Position numbers and translations under genes: made by a program. Below the pieces are notes generated by a model that worked only from the letters and a program-made list of their open reading frames with translations, ran no database searches and was not told the origin of the DNA. This document shows, in pieces, positions 1-9,478 of a stretch of DNA of 64,000 bases. The first letter of the stretch is position 1. The number at the start of each line of letters is the position of its first letter. The stretch covers positions 62,001-126,000 of the forward strand of contig NZ_JAENRR010000004.1 of NCBI RefSeq assembly GCF_016612505.1, given 5' to 3'. The DNA is from Carboxylicivirga marina. Its GTDB lineage: Bacteria > Bacteroidota > Bacteroidia > Bacteroidales > Marinilabiliaceae.

Positions 1-345
1 GTCACTCTTCTTGACATTAAAATAACCAACACTCACCACCACTTCATCTAGTTCTGATATCTCAGGTTCGATATGAATAGTCAAATTTGTTTCATCTCCA
101 ACGACAACTTCTTTGGTTTTCATCCCAATAAATGAGAATACCAATACATCTGCCTTTTTTACCCTGATATTAAACTCTCCTGAGTTACCACTAATGGTTC
201 CATTGGTGGTGCCCTTGATGTAAACTGTTACACCAGGAAGCGGTTCATTGGTTTCCTTGTCCAATACCTTTCCTGTAATACTAAGTTCTTGAGCCATTAG
301 ACTTATTGGCACCAAGAATAGTAATAACATTAGAAATTTTTTCAT
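1..345 (-). CDS. SusC/RagA-like TonB-dependent outer-membrane receptor, N-terminal part (runs off left edge)
   Basis: Only the first 115 codons are inside the window; the gene continues past position 1. The start is an ATG followed by a signal peptide (MKKFLMLLLFLVPISLMAQ). Next comes a carboxypeptidase-D-like plug extension with the usual motifs: GKVLDKETNEPLPGVTVYIKG, a GEFNI turn and VFSFIGMKTKEV. It ends in a TonB-box-like stretch (LDEVVVSVGYF). This order is that of SusC-family receptors, which import oligosaccharides across the outer membrane with a SusD partner. The start lies 15 nt after the stop of the preceding minus-strand gene, so the receptor appears to be the distal gene of the same operon as the three NWEGDW proteins. 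The SusD gene, if present, must lie beyond the left edge. Confidence 0.85.
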   Translation of the reverse strand, partial: MKKFLMLLLFLVPISLMAQELSITGKVLDKETNEPLPGVTVYIKGTTNGTISGNSGEFNIRVKKADVLVFSFIGMKTKEVVVGDETNLTIHIEPEISELDEVVVSVGYFNVKKSD

Positions 346-360
346 CTGATTATGCTTTAG

Positions 361-2775
361 TTACTGTTTTATAAATTTTAACACTGCCGACTTCTGCCCA
401 TCTGTAACTCTCATTACATAGGTACCAACAGGCAATCGACTCAGGTCAATTAACTCACTATTATAATTCGTATAAGATTCTATTAATTGTCCCCTAAGTG
501 AGTATATGCTCAGGCTGGCATTTTTTAGCCCATTCACCTTTGCTAAATCACTTACCGGGTTAGGAGTAATTTGATAGGATAATTTATCCGGCTCAAAATT
601 AATAACGTTAGTTGTTGTATCAAATTGTTCCATTAAAAATTCGGCTGCATGCCCCCATGAACCATCCGGTTCAATAAGCCACTTTCCGTCCATCCATTCA
701 TAGAGGAAGTCGGTTTCATACTCCACACCTTTTTGCCAGGTAAAACCATCGGGTGCACCCTGCTGACCAGAACAATATAAATTCCACAGGTAGAAGTATG
801 GCAAATCCATGGCTAAAGCCAAACCACACAGTTTATCATACTTGGTGCGAATCTGTGAACGACTATGGCTTGAAAAGGGAGCATTTTCATTAATGGCAAA
901 TTCACCTATCTGAACCGATAAGTCACCATACTGCCCGGTTTCTGTCGTATAGTAATTAACCATCTCAAGCCCTGTCCACATTGCAGACGGAAACGGATAA
1001 TCGTTGTTTTCCCATCCACCGTCGTAGGCCGACCAGGATGCCAGATCAATACGGCAATGCGGTATCACATCCGCTGCCAGGCAAGGAGTGTTATTATCCA
1101 TCATGGTTAAGCGATTACCGTTATCATCTTTCATCCATAACTTATTAAACTCAATCCCATGCATCACCCTTGCTGTGGCATCCGGAAATTCATTACGTGC
1201 ACGTTCTGTTCCTCGTTGACGAGCCCTGAACATACGTGCCATTCCTGCAATCGTCCATTCTACATCATCAGGTATCAATGTTGGATCTTTCTCCCATAGA
1301 ACTCCCTGCCCACGTAACATCCAGTCGCCTTCCCAATTCTGATAGACGAAGGTTTTATCTAAATGCCCATAGTTTTCCAATAGCTTGGCTGTTAATTCGT
1401 ACCATTGTTGTTCCTCATCCACATAAGAAGCATGCTGAAAATCGGGTCCATCTTTATAGTCCCCTTTATTTTTTGAGGTTACCCAGAAAGTATGCGTCTT
1501 GATATTCGAGCGACTATATAAATCCTTTATCTCCGGCACATCTAACAATTCCACCACCCGGTTGACATTGCTCCAGCTATGATTAAAGGGGTAGGCAGAG
1601 CTCATCTTACCATTAATAGCGCTCAAAGTTGTTTTAATAGCCGTTGAACCAAACTCTTCATAGTAATCCAAGCCTTCGGTCATAAAAGGCTTATCGGTGA
1701 AATGATACCACCCGGCAATGTGCGAAGCACCAAATATATCGCGCAGCTTAGCCTTTTCGTTGTTCACAGATGGCTTGTACTGATTGACCAGGTTCACTAT
1801 TTCAGATGCAGGTGTCAATGTTTCACTGTAGTGATAACGGACTTCTCCATTGTTCTGAAGACTAAAATTCGGGTTATCCAGCGTCAGGTTAGTAAAATTA
1901 ACCCCTTCGCCCAAACGCAACAAACCGTTCTCTTGAATATTGAGTGTAAATCCAGCTGCTTCGGCCTTTTTATTCAGATTACCATTATTAATCATTTGAG
2001 TGTAAATGCTACCCCCATCATTAATGGTGATAGAAGAACTTTCTCCAGCCGTTGTATTCTTAGTAAATAAACTCAAGTCCTTACAAACAATTAAACCATT
2101 TACCTGTAAATCAGCTTTTCCACTAACAGAGCTCCATTGGTAGGTACTACCTGTTAAACCAAGCGTCCCTTTAACATTGATATAGGAGTATCGATACGTA
2201 GTAACAGTTACTCGGTCATCCGACTTCACCACCAGATTCTCATCAGTTACCAGATTATACAAGTCAATCATCACATTTTTCTCACCACTGTCGCTGAATA
2301 TATTTAATGTTTGGGGATGAAAATAACCCTTACCGGTTATGTAAGTTGTGGCATCCTGCAGGTTCAAATAGATGCGACTGTTGTAGGTATACAATGAACC
2401 GTCGCCCGAACTACCCGGTTGCACACGGCCAGCCGAGAAGGTTCCCTGGCACTCAATACTACCATTGATTACCAAATCTTTGGCAAAGTTATCGGTGTTA
2501 TGCCCTATACTCAATCGAGCAGTCTGTTTCACTTTCAGATGACGACACAGTACCACTCGTTCTCCGGATACACTTCCCTGCACATCGATGTAAACCGAAT
2601 GGTTATTCTCAATTCTGACATCATCAGAACCAGTTGGCACACGTCCTGTAGACCAAAGACTAGGGTCGGACCAATTTCCACTCTTAACAGAGTAGATAGC
2701 ACCGGAAAAGTCTATCTGCGCACTAATATTTAGCGCACAGAATAAACCTATTATTATGTATAAAATCTTCTTCAT
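361..2775 (-). CDS. Secreted NWEGDW-family protein with N-terminal beta-rich module and T9SS sorting domain (candidate glycoside hydrolase)
   Basis: This 804-residue protein begins with a signal peptide (about residues 1-20). Residues 25-60 resemble the start of a G8-type module (SGNWSDPSLWSTG, then a P and a DVRI strand), and a repetitive beta-rich region runs to about 315. Residues 345-715 align by eye with the two downstream-strand neighbours: NWEGDW at 480-485, a RQ helix near 519, a Glu in HGIEFN at E542, and IGEF at E625. The last 70 residues form a type A type IX secretion sorting domain (ITPNPVSD, SIYSLRGQLI, LPVGTYVMRV). It should therefore be exported through the T9SS and surface-bound or released. 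Two glutamates on successive barrel strands suggest a clan A-like retaining hydrolase, but this is inference and I assign no known family. Confidence 0.75.
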   Translation of the reverse strand: MKKILYIIIGLFCALNISAQIDFSGAIYSVKSGNWSDPSLWSTGRVPTGSDDVRIENNHSVYIDVQGSVSGERVVLCRHLKVKQTARLSIGHNTDNFAKDLVINGSIECQGTFSAGRVQPGSSGDGSLYTYNSRIYLNLQDATTYITGKGYFHPQTLNIFSDSGEKNVMIDLYNLVTDENLVVKSDDRVTVTTYRYSYINVKGTLGLTGSTYQWSSVSGKADLQVNGLIVCKDLSLFTKNTTAGESSSITINDGGSIYTQMINNGNLNKKAEAAGFTLNIQENGLLRLGEGVNFTNLTLDNPNFSLQNNGEVRYHYSETLTPASEIVNLVNQYKPSVNNEKAKLRDIFGASHIAGWYHFTDKPFMTEGLDYYEEFGSTAIKTTLSAINGKMSSAYPFNHSWSNVNRVVELLDVPEIKDLYSRSNIKTHTFWVTSKNKGDYKDGPDFQHASYVDEEQQWYELTAKLLENYGHLDKTFVYQNWEGDWMLRGQGVLWEKDPTLIPDDVEWTIAGMARMFRARQRGTERARNEFPDATARVMHGIEFNKLWMKDDNGNRLTMMDNNTPCLAADVIPHCRIDLASWSAYDGGWENNDYPFPSAMWTGLEMVNYYTTETGQYGDLSVQIGEFAINENAPFSSHSRSQIRTKYDKLCGLALAMDLPYFYLWNLYCSGQQGAPDGFTWQKGVEYETDFLYEWMDGKWLIEPDGSWGHAAEFLMEQFDTTTNVINFEPDKLSYQITPNPVSDLAKVNGLKNASLSIYSLRGQLIESYTNYNSELIDLSRLPVGTYVMRVTDGQKSAVLKFIKQ

Positions 2776-2790
2776 AAACCTTTCTGGTGT

Positions 2791-3999
2791 TTAAAGCTTA
2801 CCCAGCACTTCAATCCCTTTCTTTTTGAAAACCTCATATTCTGGATATACTTTGTGTTCCTTTTTATAGACTTTCAGGAACTCATTCATCTCTGCATAGA
2901 AATTCTGGTGCAGATAGTAAACCGGCTTTTTCTTACCTTCTTCACTAATCAATGACATGCCTTTGGATACACCTGCTTTGGTATATTCATTATTATACAT
3001 CTCCCAATGCAAGGCAAAAGGTAAATCCAAATCCAGACTGACACGCATCATTCGCTTAGTCAGGAAGTGCTGCTTATCATCATCTTGCTTTTTATTAGTC
3101 TGATAACCATACTCGCCAATATACACACGACGTTTAAATGGGATGCCTTCTTTGGCCGGCAACTTACTTTCAATATAATCCATCGTCTCACTAACTGCCT
3201 TTTTCAAATCCTCGTAGGTTTCTTTCTTTTTGATGATTTCATAACTGGAGTAAGACACCAAATCCGGATTGGTGTGCGGCAGTACGCTATTAACAATGCA
3301 CTTTTCATCCTGAATGCCTTTCAGCACCAGGTTTAACTCGATATAGTGCCACAGCTCCACATCTTCGTGAGGCGTATCTCTTTTAGCATCATCCACAGCA
3401 ATCTGACGAATATTAAACCAGTCAATCATGCCCTGAATGCGCTCGTCAGCAGGAATGCTTTTCCTGTCGTAGCCCGAATGCAATAGCCAATCGCCTTCCC
3501 AGTTACCCCATAAGAATGTTTTACCGGAACCACTGTATTTTTTCAATACATAGGCAGTTAAATCGTACATCTCACGGTATAGCATCATCTTCTCTTCAGA
3601 TGTCAAGCCATCCTGCCATTTGGCCTCAGTAAAGGTATGCACCCAGGCGAAGATGTATTTAAAATCCATGTCCATCACCGCCTGGTAATCCTTCTTCTTC
3701 TTAATGAGATCAAGTGTTGTATGAATACCCTGAGCCGGTTTCATGCCATAAGATTTGGCATAGTTTTTACCCATTGAGATCTTCAGAATATTGGAGCCCA
3801 TGCCACGAACATGTTTGGCCTGTTCAATAATATACGACTCTTTGGTAAACTTGTATTTGGCACCAATCATCTGTGTTCCCACAACAAAGTTGTAGTCCTC
3901 CAATTTAGGTGCTTTATCAAACACTTCGCCTTCCACCTTTTGGGCGGCAAGCTGACCTATTAACGCAAAAGCAATGACTAAAACAACTAAAATTCTCAT
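2791..3999 (-). CDS. Exported NWEGDW-family protein (candidate glycoside hydrolase)
   Basis: The product has 402 residues with an N-terminal signal peptide (about residues 1-20, ending LAAQ) and no sorting domain or lipobox, so a periplasmic location is likely. Motifs shared with both neighbours are NWEGDW at 166-171, a WFNIRQ...DDAKRDT helix at 194-209, YIELN with E221, YIGEYG with E296 and HWEMYNNE at 331-338. E221 and E296 are good candidates for an acid/base and nucleophile pair, being about 75 residues apart and each at the end of a hydrophobic strand. It is separated from the genes on either side by 6 and 15 nt, so cotranscription is likely. No named family was recognised; a TIM-barrel hydrolase is the best guess. 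Confidence 0.75.
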   Translation of the reverse strand: MRILVVLVIAFALIGQLAAQKVEGEVFDKAPKLEDYNFVVGTQMIGAKYKFTKESYIIEQAKHVRGMGSNILKISMGKNYAKSYGMKPAQGIHTTLDLIKKKKDYQAVMDMDFKYIFAWVHTFTEAKWQDGLTSEEKMMLYREMYDLTAYVLKKYSGSGKTFLWGNWEGDWLLHSGYDRKSIPADERIQGMIDWFNIRQIAVDDAKRDTPHEDVELWHYIELNLVLKGIQDEKCIVNSVLPHTNPDLVSYSSYEIIKKKETYEDLKKAVSETMDYIESKLPAKEGIPFKRRVYIGEYGYQTNKKQDDDKQHFLTKRMMRVSLDLDLPFALHWEMYNNEYTKAGVSKGMSLISEEGKKKPVYYLHQNFYAEMNEFLKVYKKEHKVYPEYEVFKKKGIEVLGKL

Positions 4000-4005
4000 A
4001 GCGCT

Positions 4006-5259
4006 TTATTTTAGTGATTTAAAGTTTAATGCCGCTTCCTTAAATGCTGTAAAGGATGGTGCCTCATTATGCTTTTTGTAGTACTTCTCGACAAAACGCT
4101 GACTTTCTTTATAAAATTGATTATGAGTATGCCATATTTTTTGCTTCTTATTCTCATCATCAATCATCCAATAACCAACTTGCTCGCCTGTTTCTTTTTT
4201 AATCTCGTTGTTATACATTTCCCAAAACAGAATAAAAGGCGACTCCCATTCCAATCCGGCTTTTATCACCCACTTGGCACGCTCATCCTGTTTGTCCTCA
4301 CCATGGCTGATAAATGGATTACCATATTCGCCAATCCACACACGCTTACCTTCCGGCAATCCTTCTTTTTCTGGTAAATAAGATTCGATGTAATCCAATG
4401 CTTTTTTCAGCTTTGTATTTAACTCTTCTTCTGTCTTAGGAGGATTAGTCACATCGTAGGTTGAATAAGATACATAATCAGGGTTCACCTCTTTAAGCAC
4501 TGTATTGGTTAATACTTTATCGCCTAAATCAATGCCGCGCTGTATCAGGTTAACCTCCATGTAGTGATAGATTTCAACATTCTCATACTCTGTATCGCGC
4601 TTGGCATCATCAATGGCTTTCTGACGTATTTTAAACCACTTCTCAATACCTGCCAATGTAGCTTCATCAGCCGGCTTGGTGCGGTCGTAATGCCAGCGCA
4701 AATGCCAGTCGCCTTCCCAGTTACCCAGGTAGAAGACCTTTCCTGAATTGTTAAATTCTTTAAGCATGTAAGTAGTGAGCTCGTATAATTCATCATACAA
4801 AGCATTGGCATAACATTCTTCGTAACCGCCTATGAACTTAATTTGAGTCGTATCATTTTTCTTTCCAGGAGGTTCTGGCAAGTACTGTGAAAAACCATAT
4901 ACCCAGATGTGATAGTATTTAAAATCCATGTTCAACACTTCTTTCACAGATGGTTCCAGCTGCGCCAGTTTAGTCAAAGATGTAATCTCCTTGTTTTCCG
5001 GCAAACCGTAATTCTCGGTACAGTAACGTGGGTGCATGGAGAACTTCAATAAATTAGAGCCCATGTCTTTTATTTGACGAGCGGTTTCCACCAACATTGA
5101 CTCGTCGGTGAATTTGTATTTCGATCCAACCGTTTGTGTGCTGATTACATAATTGTAATCCGTAATCTCTTTTTGCGGTACATCATCCTTTAACTGACCA
5201 GCAAATGCCCATGCGCTAAGCAACATTACCAGAGGGATAATAAAATAGATAATCTTCAT
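4006..5259 (-). CDS. Exported NWEGDW-family protein (candidate glycoside hydrolase), first gene of the operon
   Basis: The product has 417 residues with a signal peptide (about 1-20, AWAFA). It is the closest relative of the next gene in the operon: both start their mature part with a DYN-[FY]-V strand and continue with MDFKY near 111-115. Shared landmarks are NWEGDW at 180-185, WFKIRQ...DDAKRDT at 208-223, YMEVN with E235, WIGEYG with E311 and FWEMYNNE at 345-352. An extra loop at about 125-150 separates it from its paralogue. It lacks the beta-rich front and T9SS tail of the third member. The arrangement suggests gene duplication with divergence toward different cell locations or chain lengths. 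The catalytic role is inferred from paired glutamates and context. Confidence 0.75.
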   Translation of the reverse strand: MKIIYFIIPLVMLLSAWAFAGQLKDDVPQKEITDYNYVISTQTVGSKYKFTDESMLVETARQIKDMGSNLLKFSMHPRYCTENYGLPENKEITSLTKLAQLEPSVKEVLNMDFKYYHIWVYGFSQYLPEPPGKKNDTTQIKFIGGYEECYANALYDELYELTTYMLKEFNNSGKVFYLGNWEGDWHLRWHYDRTKPADEATLAGIEKWFKIRQKAIDDAKRDTEYENVEIYHYMEVNLIQRGIDLGDKVLTNTVLKEVNPDYVSYSTYDVTNPPKTEEELNTKLKKALDYIESYLPEKEGLPEGKRVWIGEYGNPFISHGEDKQDERAKWVIKAGLEWESPFILFWEMYNNEIKKETGEQVGYWMIDDENKKQKIWHTHNQFYKESQRFVEKYYKKHNEAPSFTAFKEAALNFKSLK

Positions 5260-5535
5260 ATGCTTTATTTTTCTTAACTGTTATTGACAACTTAATTTGT
5301 GGCGATACATCACTTCACTGAAATCCATTGATTCTAATTGGATGCATTAACACGATTGCAATATGAAAAACAATAACACAACAAGGGTTTGATAACTGTG
5401 CAGATAGGTTGAATCTTCAATCTACAACCACATAGGCTTGATATACTTGCACTTGCGAATTTTAAAAACTTAATAAACCATAGCTTAATGTTCAAGTTTT
5501 AATACTTAATCAAGTTTTATATCAAGAGGTAGCTT
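5260..5535 (-). promoter_or_regulatory. Gene-free leader region of the NWEGDW/SusC operon
   Basis: No convincing coding sequence is present between the operon start at 5259 and the HTCS terminator. By position it should hold the promoter and the binding site of the HTCS encoded just upstream. I see short motifs such as the tandem ACTTGC near 5447 and the GGTTG...CAACC pair near 5407-5429, but none is strong enough to call an operator, and no clean TAnnTTTG box was found. Confidence 0.35.
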
Positions 5536-5571
5536 AAAAAAAATGCGGAAAAGGCATGGGCCTTCCGCATT
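5536..5571 (-). terminator. Rho-independent terminator after the HTCS gene
   Basis: A long hairpin (arms AATGCGG and CCGCATT, with an inner AAGGC/GGCCTT extension and ATG loop) is followed on the minus strand by a run of eight T. It lies about 28 nt after the HTCS stop and should end that transcript before the downstream operon. Confidence 0.85.
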
Positions 5572-5598
5572 CATATAATAAATTTCAGAGATCTGGTA

Positions 5599-8500
5599 TC
5601 AGCCTTGACTCTCCATAAACTCCTTTGGGGTTTTGCCATGGAATTTTTTGAATACCGTACTAAAATACTTTGGGTCGTGAAATCCAGATTCGTAAGCAAT
5701 ATCAGCAATGCGCATATTCTTACCCGATTTAAATAACTCAACAGCATGGTTAAGTTTAATCTTAATCATCAGGTCAGACGGCGTCATGCCTGTCAGCCCT
5801 TTTAATTTCCTGAACAGGTTAGAACGGCTTAAACCTAGGCGCTCACAAAGCACATCGATTGTAAAGTCCCTGTCCGTCATGTTTTTTTTAATGAGCTGCA
5901 CCGCATTTGAAAGGAATTCTTCATCGGGCGAAACAGCTGTCGTCTTCTTTTCTTCTTCTATATTAGTTACTTGTCCTAATGCCTGACGAGTGCGCAATAG
6001 ATTGTTGATGGTCGCCTTTAATACATCAATGCTAAAAGGCTTCTCTACGTAGGCGTCAGCACCCACTTCCAATCCTTCAACCTTGTCGTCAACACCTATT
6101 AAAGCGGTAATCATCACCACCGGTATGTGACTTGTTTTGAAGTTGCTTTTGATAACCTGGCACAATTCTTTACCATTCATTTGTGGCATCATAACATCGG
6201 TAATGATTAGGTCAGGATTTTTCTCAACGGCCAGCACTAAACCCTCTTTTCCGTTGGGCGCTTCAATAACCCGATAGCTCTTTTCTAACTCGGCTTTAAT
6301 AGTCGCTCTTAAATCGTCGTTATCCTCTACTAACAACACTAATTTATTTTCACCAATAATATCGGATACACTGGTACTGTCGTCGTGGCTCTCTTCAATG
6401 ATTATCTCATCGCCTTTGTAATGACTGGAACCCAATAACAACTCCACTGAAAAGGTAGAACCAATGTTTTCTTTACTTTCCAGATAGATTTTGCCATGGT
6501 GTAATTCCACAATTCGCTTGGCTAACATCAAACCAATGCCCGTACCTGATATACCACTTAGCCGCACATTCTCACCTCTCGAAAACCTTGAAAAAATTTG
6601 CTTTTGCTGCTTCTCTGGCACCCCAAGGCCATTATCAATAAAGTCTATTCTAAGCTTTCCGTCCAGTAGCTTTGTCTCAATTTTAACATGACCTCCTTCT
6701 TCGCCATATTTAATGGCATTGGATATTAAATTATTGAATACGCGACTCATCTTCACTTTATCCACCCACAGGTTAACATCATGAGACGACACTTCCAAAT
6801 CCATCGATTTTTTCTCAAGTAAAGGCTGAAAATCATTGCTTATTGACTTTAGTAGCTTTTGCAAATCAACCTCCTGCACCTTCAGCTTCAGCTTTTGTCG
6901 TTCCGCTTTTTGAAACTCTAACAGTTGAGAGACATATTCATTGAGGTTGCCGGCATTGCGCATAATTAGCCCTACTGCATCTTTACTCTTTCCGTTTTTA
7001 GGCAGTTGCTCAACCAGTAATTGTATCAGTGATATTGGCGTTCGGATATCGTGTGCCACGTTTACAAAGAAACGTATTTTCTCATCGCTAAAACGTTGTT
7101 GTTGCTTAGCCCTGGTGGTAACAATCAACAATAGTAACAGACCAAATGCGAGGAATGCGTAAAGCACAAATGCCCACCATCGCAGCCAAACAGGTTGTAA
7201 AATGGTAATATCTAATCGATACTCGGAATTCAGATATTTCCCATCAGGCGAAATGGCTTTCACAAGCAGTTGGTAATCGCCGGGACTTAGTTTACTATAT
7301 CTGACTTTTCGTTGGTCGGATGACAATAGCGCCTGCTCATCATAGCCAACCAGTTGCCATTCAAAGTTACTTTTTCGCGGTCCATGCAACTCAACCACCT
7401 CAAATGTAAAGGCCAGAGAATTTTGGTTATAAGTTAATTCGACCTCATCGATGTAGTTAATATCTTTCAAAATGGTAGATGAGTCAGGAAGTAAGCCATT
7501 GATTAGAAACTCTGACACTCTTAAGCGCCCCATATTATTATATTCACTTACACTATCAGGATGAAAAACAACTGCCCCATCAGGACCTCCAAAAGCCAAC
7601 TCTCCATTTTTCAATTTAGCGGATGCACCGAAACCAAATTCATTGGCATCAACGCCGTCTTTTGAATCGTAATGCCTGAAGTGTTTCTTATCGATATCCA
7701 ATTTCCAAAGTCCGGTACTAGCGGCCAGCCAAAGATTATTGTCAACATCATCCAACAAAGAATAAACAATGCCAAGTTGCTTATTACTAACGGAACTATG
7801 CTGTTCAACATAGTTGTTATCTAAATCGTACACAAACAAACCTTTGTCATTACCAATCCATAAATTATGCAGGCCATCATAGTAGAGTCCATTAACACCT
7901 GTCAGCACATTGTTTGCTGTTTCTGTTGAGTATGTTAATTTTCGATGACTTCCGTTGCGCTTGTTCAATTCAAATACCCCATTCATGCCGCCAACATAAA
8001 TAATTTCGTCTCCACCTTTCACGAAACATTTGGCACTTCCGACCGGATAGGTTTGATTGAGCTTGCCTGCAACATAACACATAACAGGGCCATCTGTACC
8101 ACCAATCCACAGCTCATCACCATTTGCAAAAGTTGTAAATACCAATTTATGTGGTGGCTTGTCAAGCATTTGCTGCGAAACAGGTAGGCCATTGGCCAGG
8201 TTGAGTTCAATAATTCCTTCTCCGTATGTGCCCAGTAACAAATGCCCCTGGTAATCTGAAAGTGAAAGAACAGGAATACCCGACAAGTCATTGGCCTGAT
8301 TAAAAACCTGCCAATGCTCATCCTTTTTGACACGGCTTAAACCATCCTCGGTGCCAAACCATATATGACCATTCTTATCTTCAAAAATAGACCGAACACT
8401 GTTATTGTGTAAACTGTTTTTCTTGTTCAACACATGTGCGATATTCCGGAATGGTTTATTAGAATTGTAGAGTATGTCAATACCGGTTTCTCCTGATGCA

Positions 8501-9426
8501 AGCCAGTAGGTATTAGCGTCATCAATGTAAATATCATGAACACTATTCTGCCTGATACTATTGATATTATCAGGGTTATGACGAAACTGATATTTCACAC
8601 TCATTGACTTATCAATAACAAATAAACCTAGTCTGTCTACAGCGACCACTGCTTCTCCTTGTTCATTAAAGGCAATGCTTCTTACCGTATTATAAGTGCT
8701 GGATGACTTAAATAATTCTAGCGGATATAAATTATCCTTGTCATCAATAATGATTAAGCCCTTATTCTCAGTACCTACCCACAGCCTCTTTTCAGCATCT
8801 ACATCAAAGTGAATAATATCCATTTGCTCCAATTGAACATCTCTGTCAGTCAGTTTTCCATTTAGGAAGCGAAAAGTGTGAATACCTTTGGATGTGGCCA
8901 GATAAACTTGTCCGTCTTTTGCTTTCAGGTGACGATTATAGCTTAACTCAGGATAAAGGACTTCGCTAAAGCGCTTTGTTGCCATATCAAAAACAAGCAA
9001 GCCATTGAGCATGCCAATTATCATGTAGTTATCTACCAGGCAAGCCGACATAAACTCATGCTCATAGGCCTCCCCTAAAATCACAAAATCATCGTATTCG
9101 TAGCGATATTGATAAATACTCCCCCCCTGGTTAATAACAAACAATTCGCCCTGGTATTTAATGAGTTCAATAACTCTGTTTCCCCACTTATTAGTGGTTT
9201 GACTGAATGAATAGTTACGAATCTCATAACCAGAATGCCTGTTCAAACCATTGGATGTGGCAATCCACATATACCCCAATGAATCCGTTTCAAAGTCGTT
9301 GACATAACCATTACTCAAGCCATCTTCAATACCCAGGTGCTTGATTTCATAAGCATCAGCTGTCTGACCCAAGAGAAACAATGCAAAAAATAACATCGTA
9401 AAACACTTCCCAACTACTACTCTCAT
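5599..9426 (-). CDS. Hybrid two-component system (HTCS) sensor-regulator
   Basis: This 1275-residue protein senses a glycan fragment in the periplasm and activates polysaccharide genes. Order of parts: signal peptide or anchor (1-25), repeated two-component-regulator propeller blades such as GYMWIATSNGLN and GHIWFGTEDGLS (about 30-630), a Y_Y_Y-type domain (about 655-745), one membrane helix (about 746-770), a HisKA domain with H792 in AHDIRTP, a HATPase domain with N903 and the GTGIGLML box, a receiver with acidic pair in LLVEDND and phospho-acceptor D1077, and an AraC-type HTH at about 1183-1272. All phosphorelay residues are present, so it should be functional. It sits between a sulfatase gene and the operon it probably controls. 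The inducer cannot be predicted from sequence. Confidence 0.95.
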   Translation of the reverse strand: MRVVVGKCFTMLFFALFLLGQTADAYEIKHLGIEDGLSNGYVNDFETDSLGYMWIATSNGLNRHSGYEIRNYSFSQTTNKWGNRVIELIKYQGELFVINQGGSIYQYRYEYDDFVILGEAYEHEFMSACLVDNYMIIGMLNGLLVFDMATKRFSEVLYPELSYNRHLKAKDGQVYLATSKGIHTFRFLNGKLTDRDVQLEQMDIIHFDVDAEKRLWVGTENKGLIIIDDKDNLYPLELFKSSSTYNTVRSIAFNEQGEAVVAVDRLGLFVIDKSMSVKYQFRHNPDNINSIRQNSVHDIYIDDANTYWLASGETGIDILYNSNKPFRNIAHVLNKKNSLHNNSVRSIFEDKNGHIWFGTEDGLSRVKKDEHWQVFNQANDLSGIPVLSLSDYQGHLLLGTYGEGIIELNLANGLPVSQQMLDKPPHKLVFTTFANGDELWIGGTDGPVMCYVAGKLNQTYPVGSAKCFVKGGDEIIYVGGMNGVFELNKRNGSHRKLTYSTETANNVLTGVNGLYYDGLHNLWIGNDKGLFVYDLDNNYVEQHSSVSNKQLGIVYSLLDDVDNNLWLAASTGLWKLDIDKKHFRHYDSKDGVDANEFGFGASAKLKNGELAFGGPDGAVVFHPDSVSEYNNMGRLRVSEFLINGLLPDSSTILKDINYIDEVELTYNQNSLAFTFEVVELHGPRKSNFEWQLVGYDEQALLSSDQRKVRYSKLSPGDYQLLVKAISPDGKYLNSEYRLDITILQPVWLRWWAFVLYAFLAFGLLLLLIVTTRAKQQQRFSDEKIRFFVNVAHDIRTPISLIQLLVEQLPKNGKSKDAVGLIMRNAGNLNEYVSQLLEFQKAERQKLKLKVQEVDLQKLLKSISNDFQPLLEKKSMDLEVSSHDVNLWVDKVKMSRVFNNLISNAIKYGEEGGHVKIETKLLDGKLRIDFIDNGLGVPEKQQKQIFSRFSRGENVRLSGISGTGIGLMLAKRIVELHHGKIYLESKENIGSTFSVELLLGSSHYKGDEIIIEESHDDSTSVSDIIGENKLVLLVEDNDDLRATIKAELEKSYRVIEAPNGKEGLVLAVEKNPDLIITDVMMPQMNGKELCQVIKSNFKTSHIPVVMITALIGVDDKVEGLEVGADAYVEKPFSIDVLKATINNLLRTRQALGQVTNIEEEKKTTAVSPDEEFLSNAVQLIKKNMTDRDFTIDVLCERLGLSRSNLFRKLKGLTGMTPSDLMIKIKLNHAVELFKSGKNMRIADIAYESGFHDPKYFSTVFKKFHGKTPKEFMESQG

Positions 9427-9453
9427 TACTTTATTCTTTGGTTATTTCAACGA

Positions 9454-9461
9454 CAAAAATA
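9454..9461 (-). promoter_or_regulatory. Bacteroidota -7 box (TATTTTTG) for the HTCS gene
   Basis: TATTTTTG on the minus strand matches the TAnnTTTG consensus, 27 nt before the HTCS ATG. A TTTG sits 22 nt further upstream (9484-9487) as a plausible -33 box, inside the 3' end of the sulfatase gene. The HTCS may thus have its own constitutive promoter. Confidence 0.5.
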
Positions 9462-9478
9462 TAACATTAATTGCTTGA

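Noticed and set aside
5404-5432. HTCS operator from the GGTTG...CAACC pair
   Set aside because: Only five outer bases pair and the centre is not symmetric; it could be chance in AT-rich DNA.
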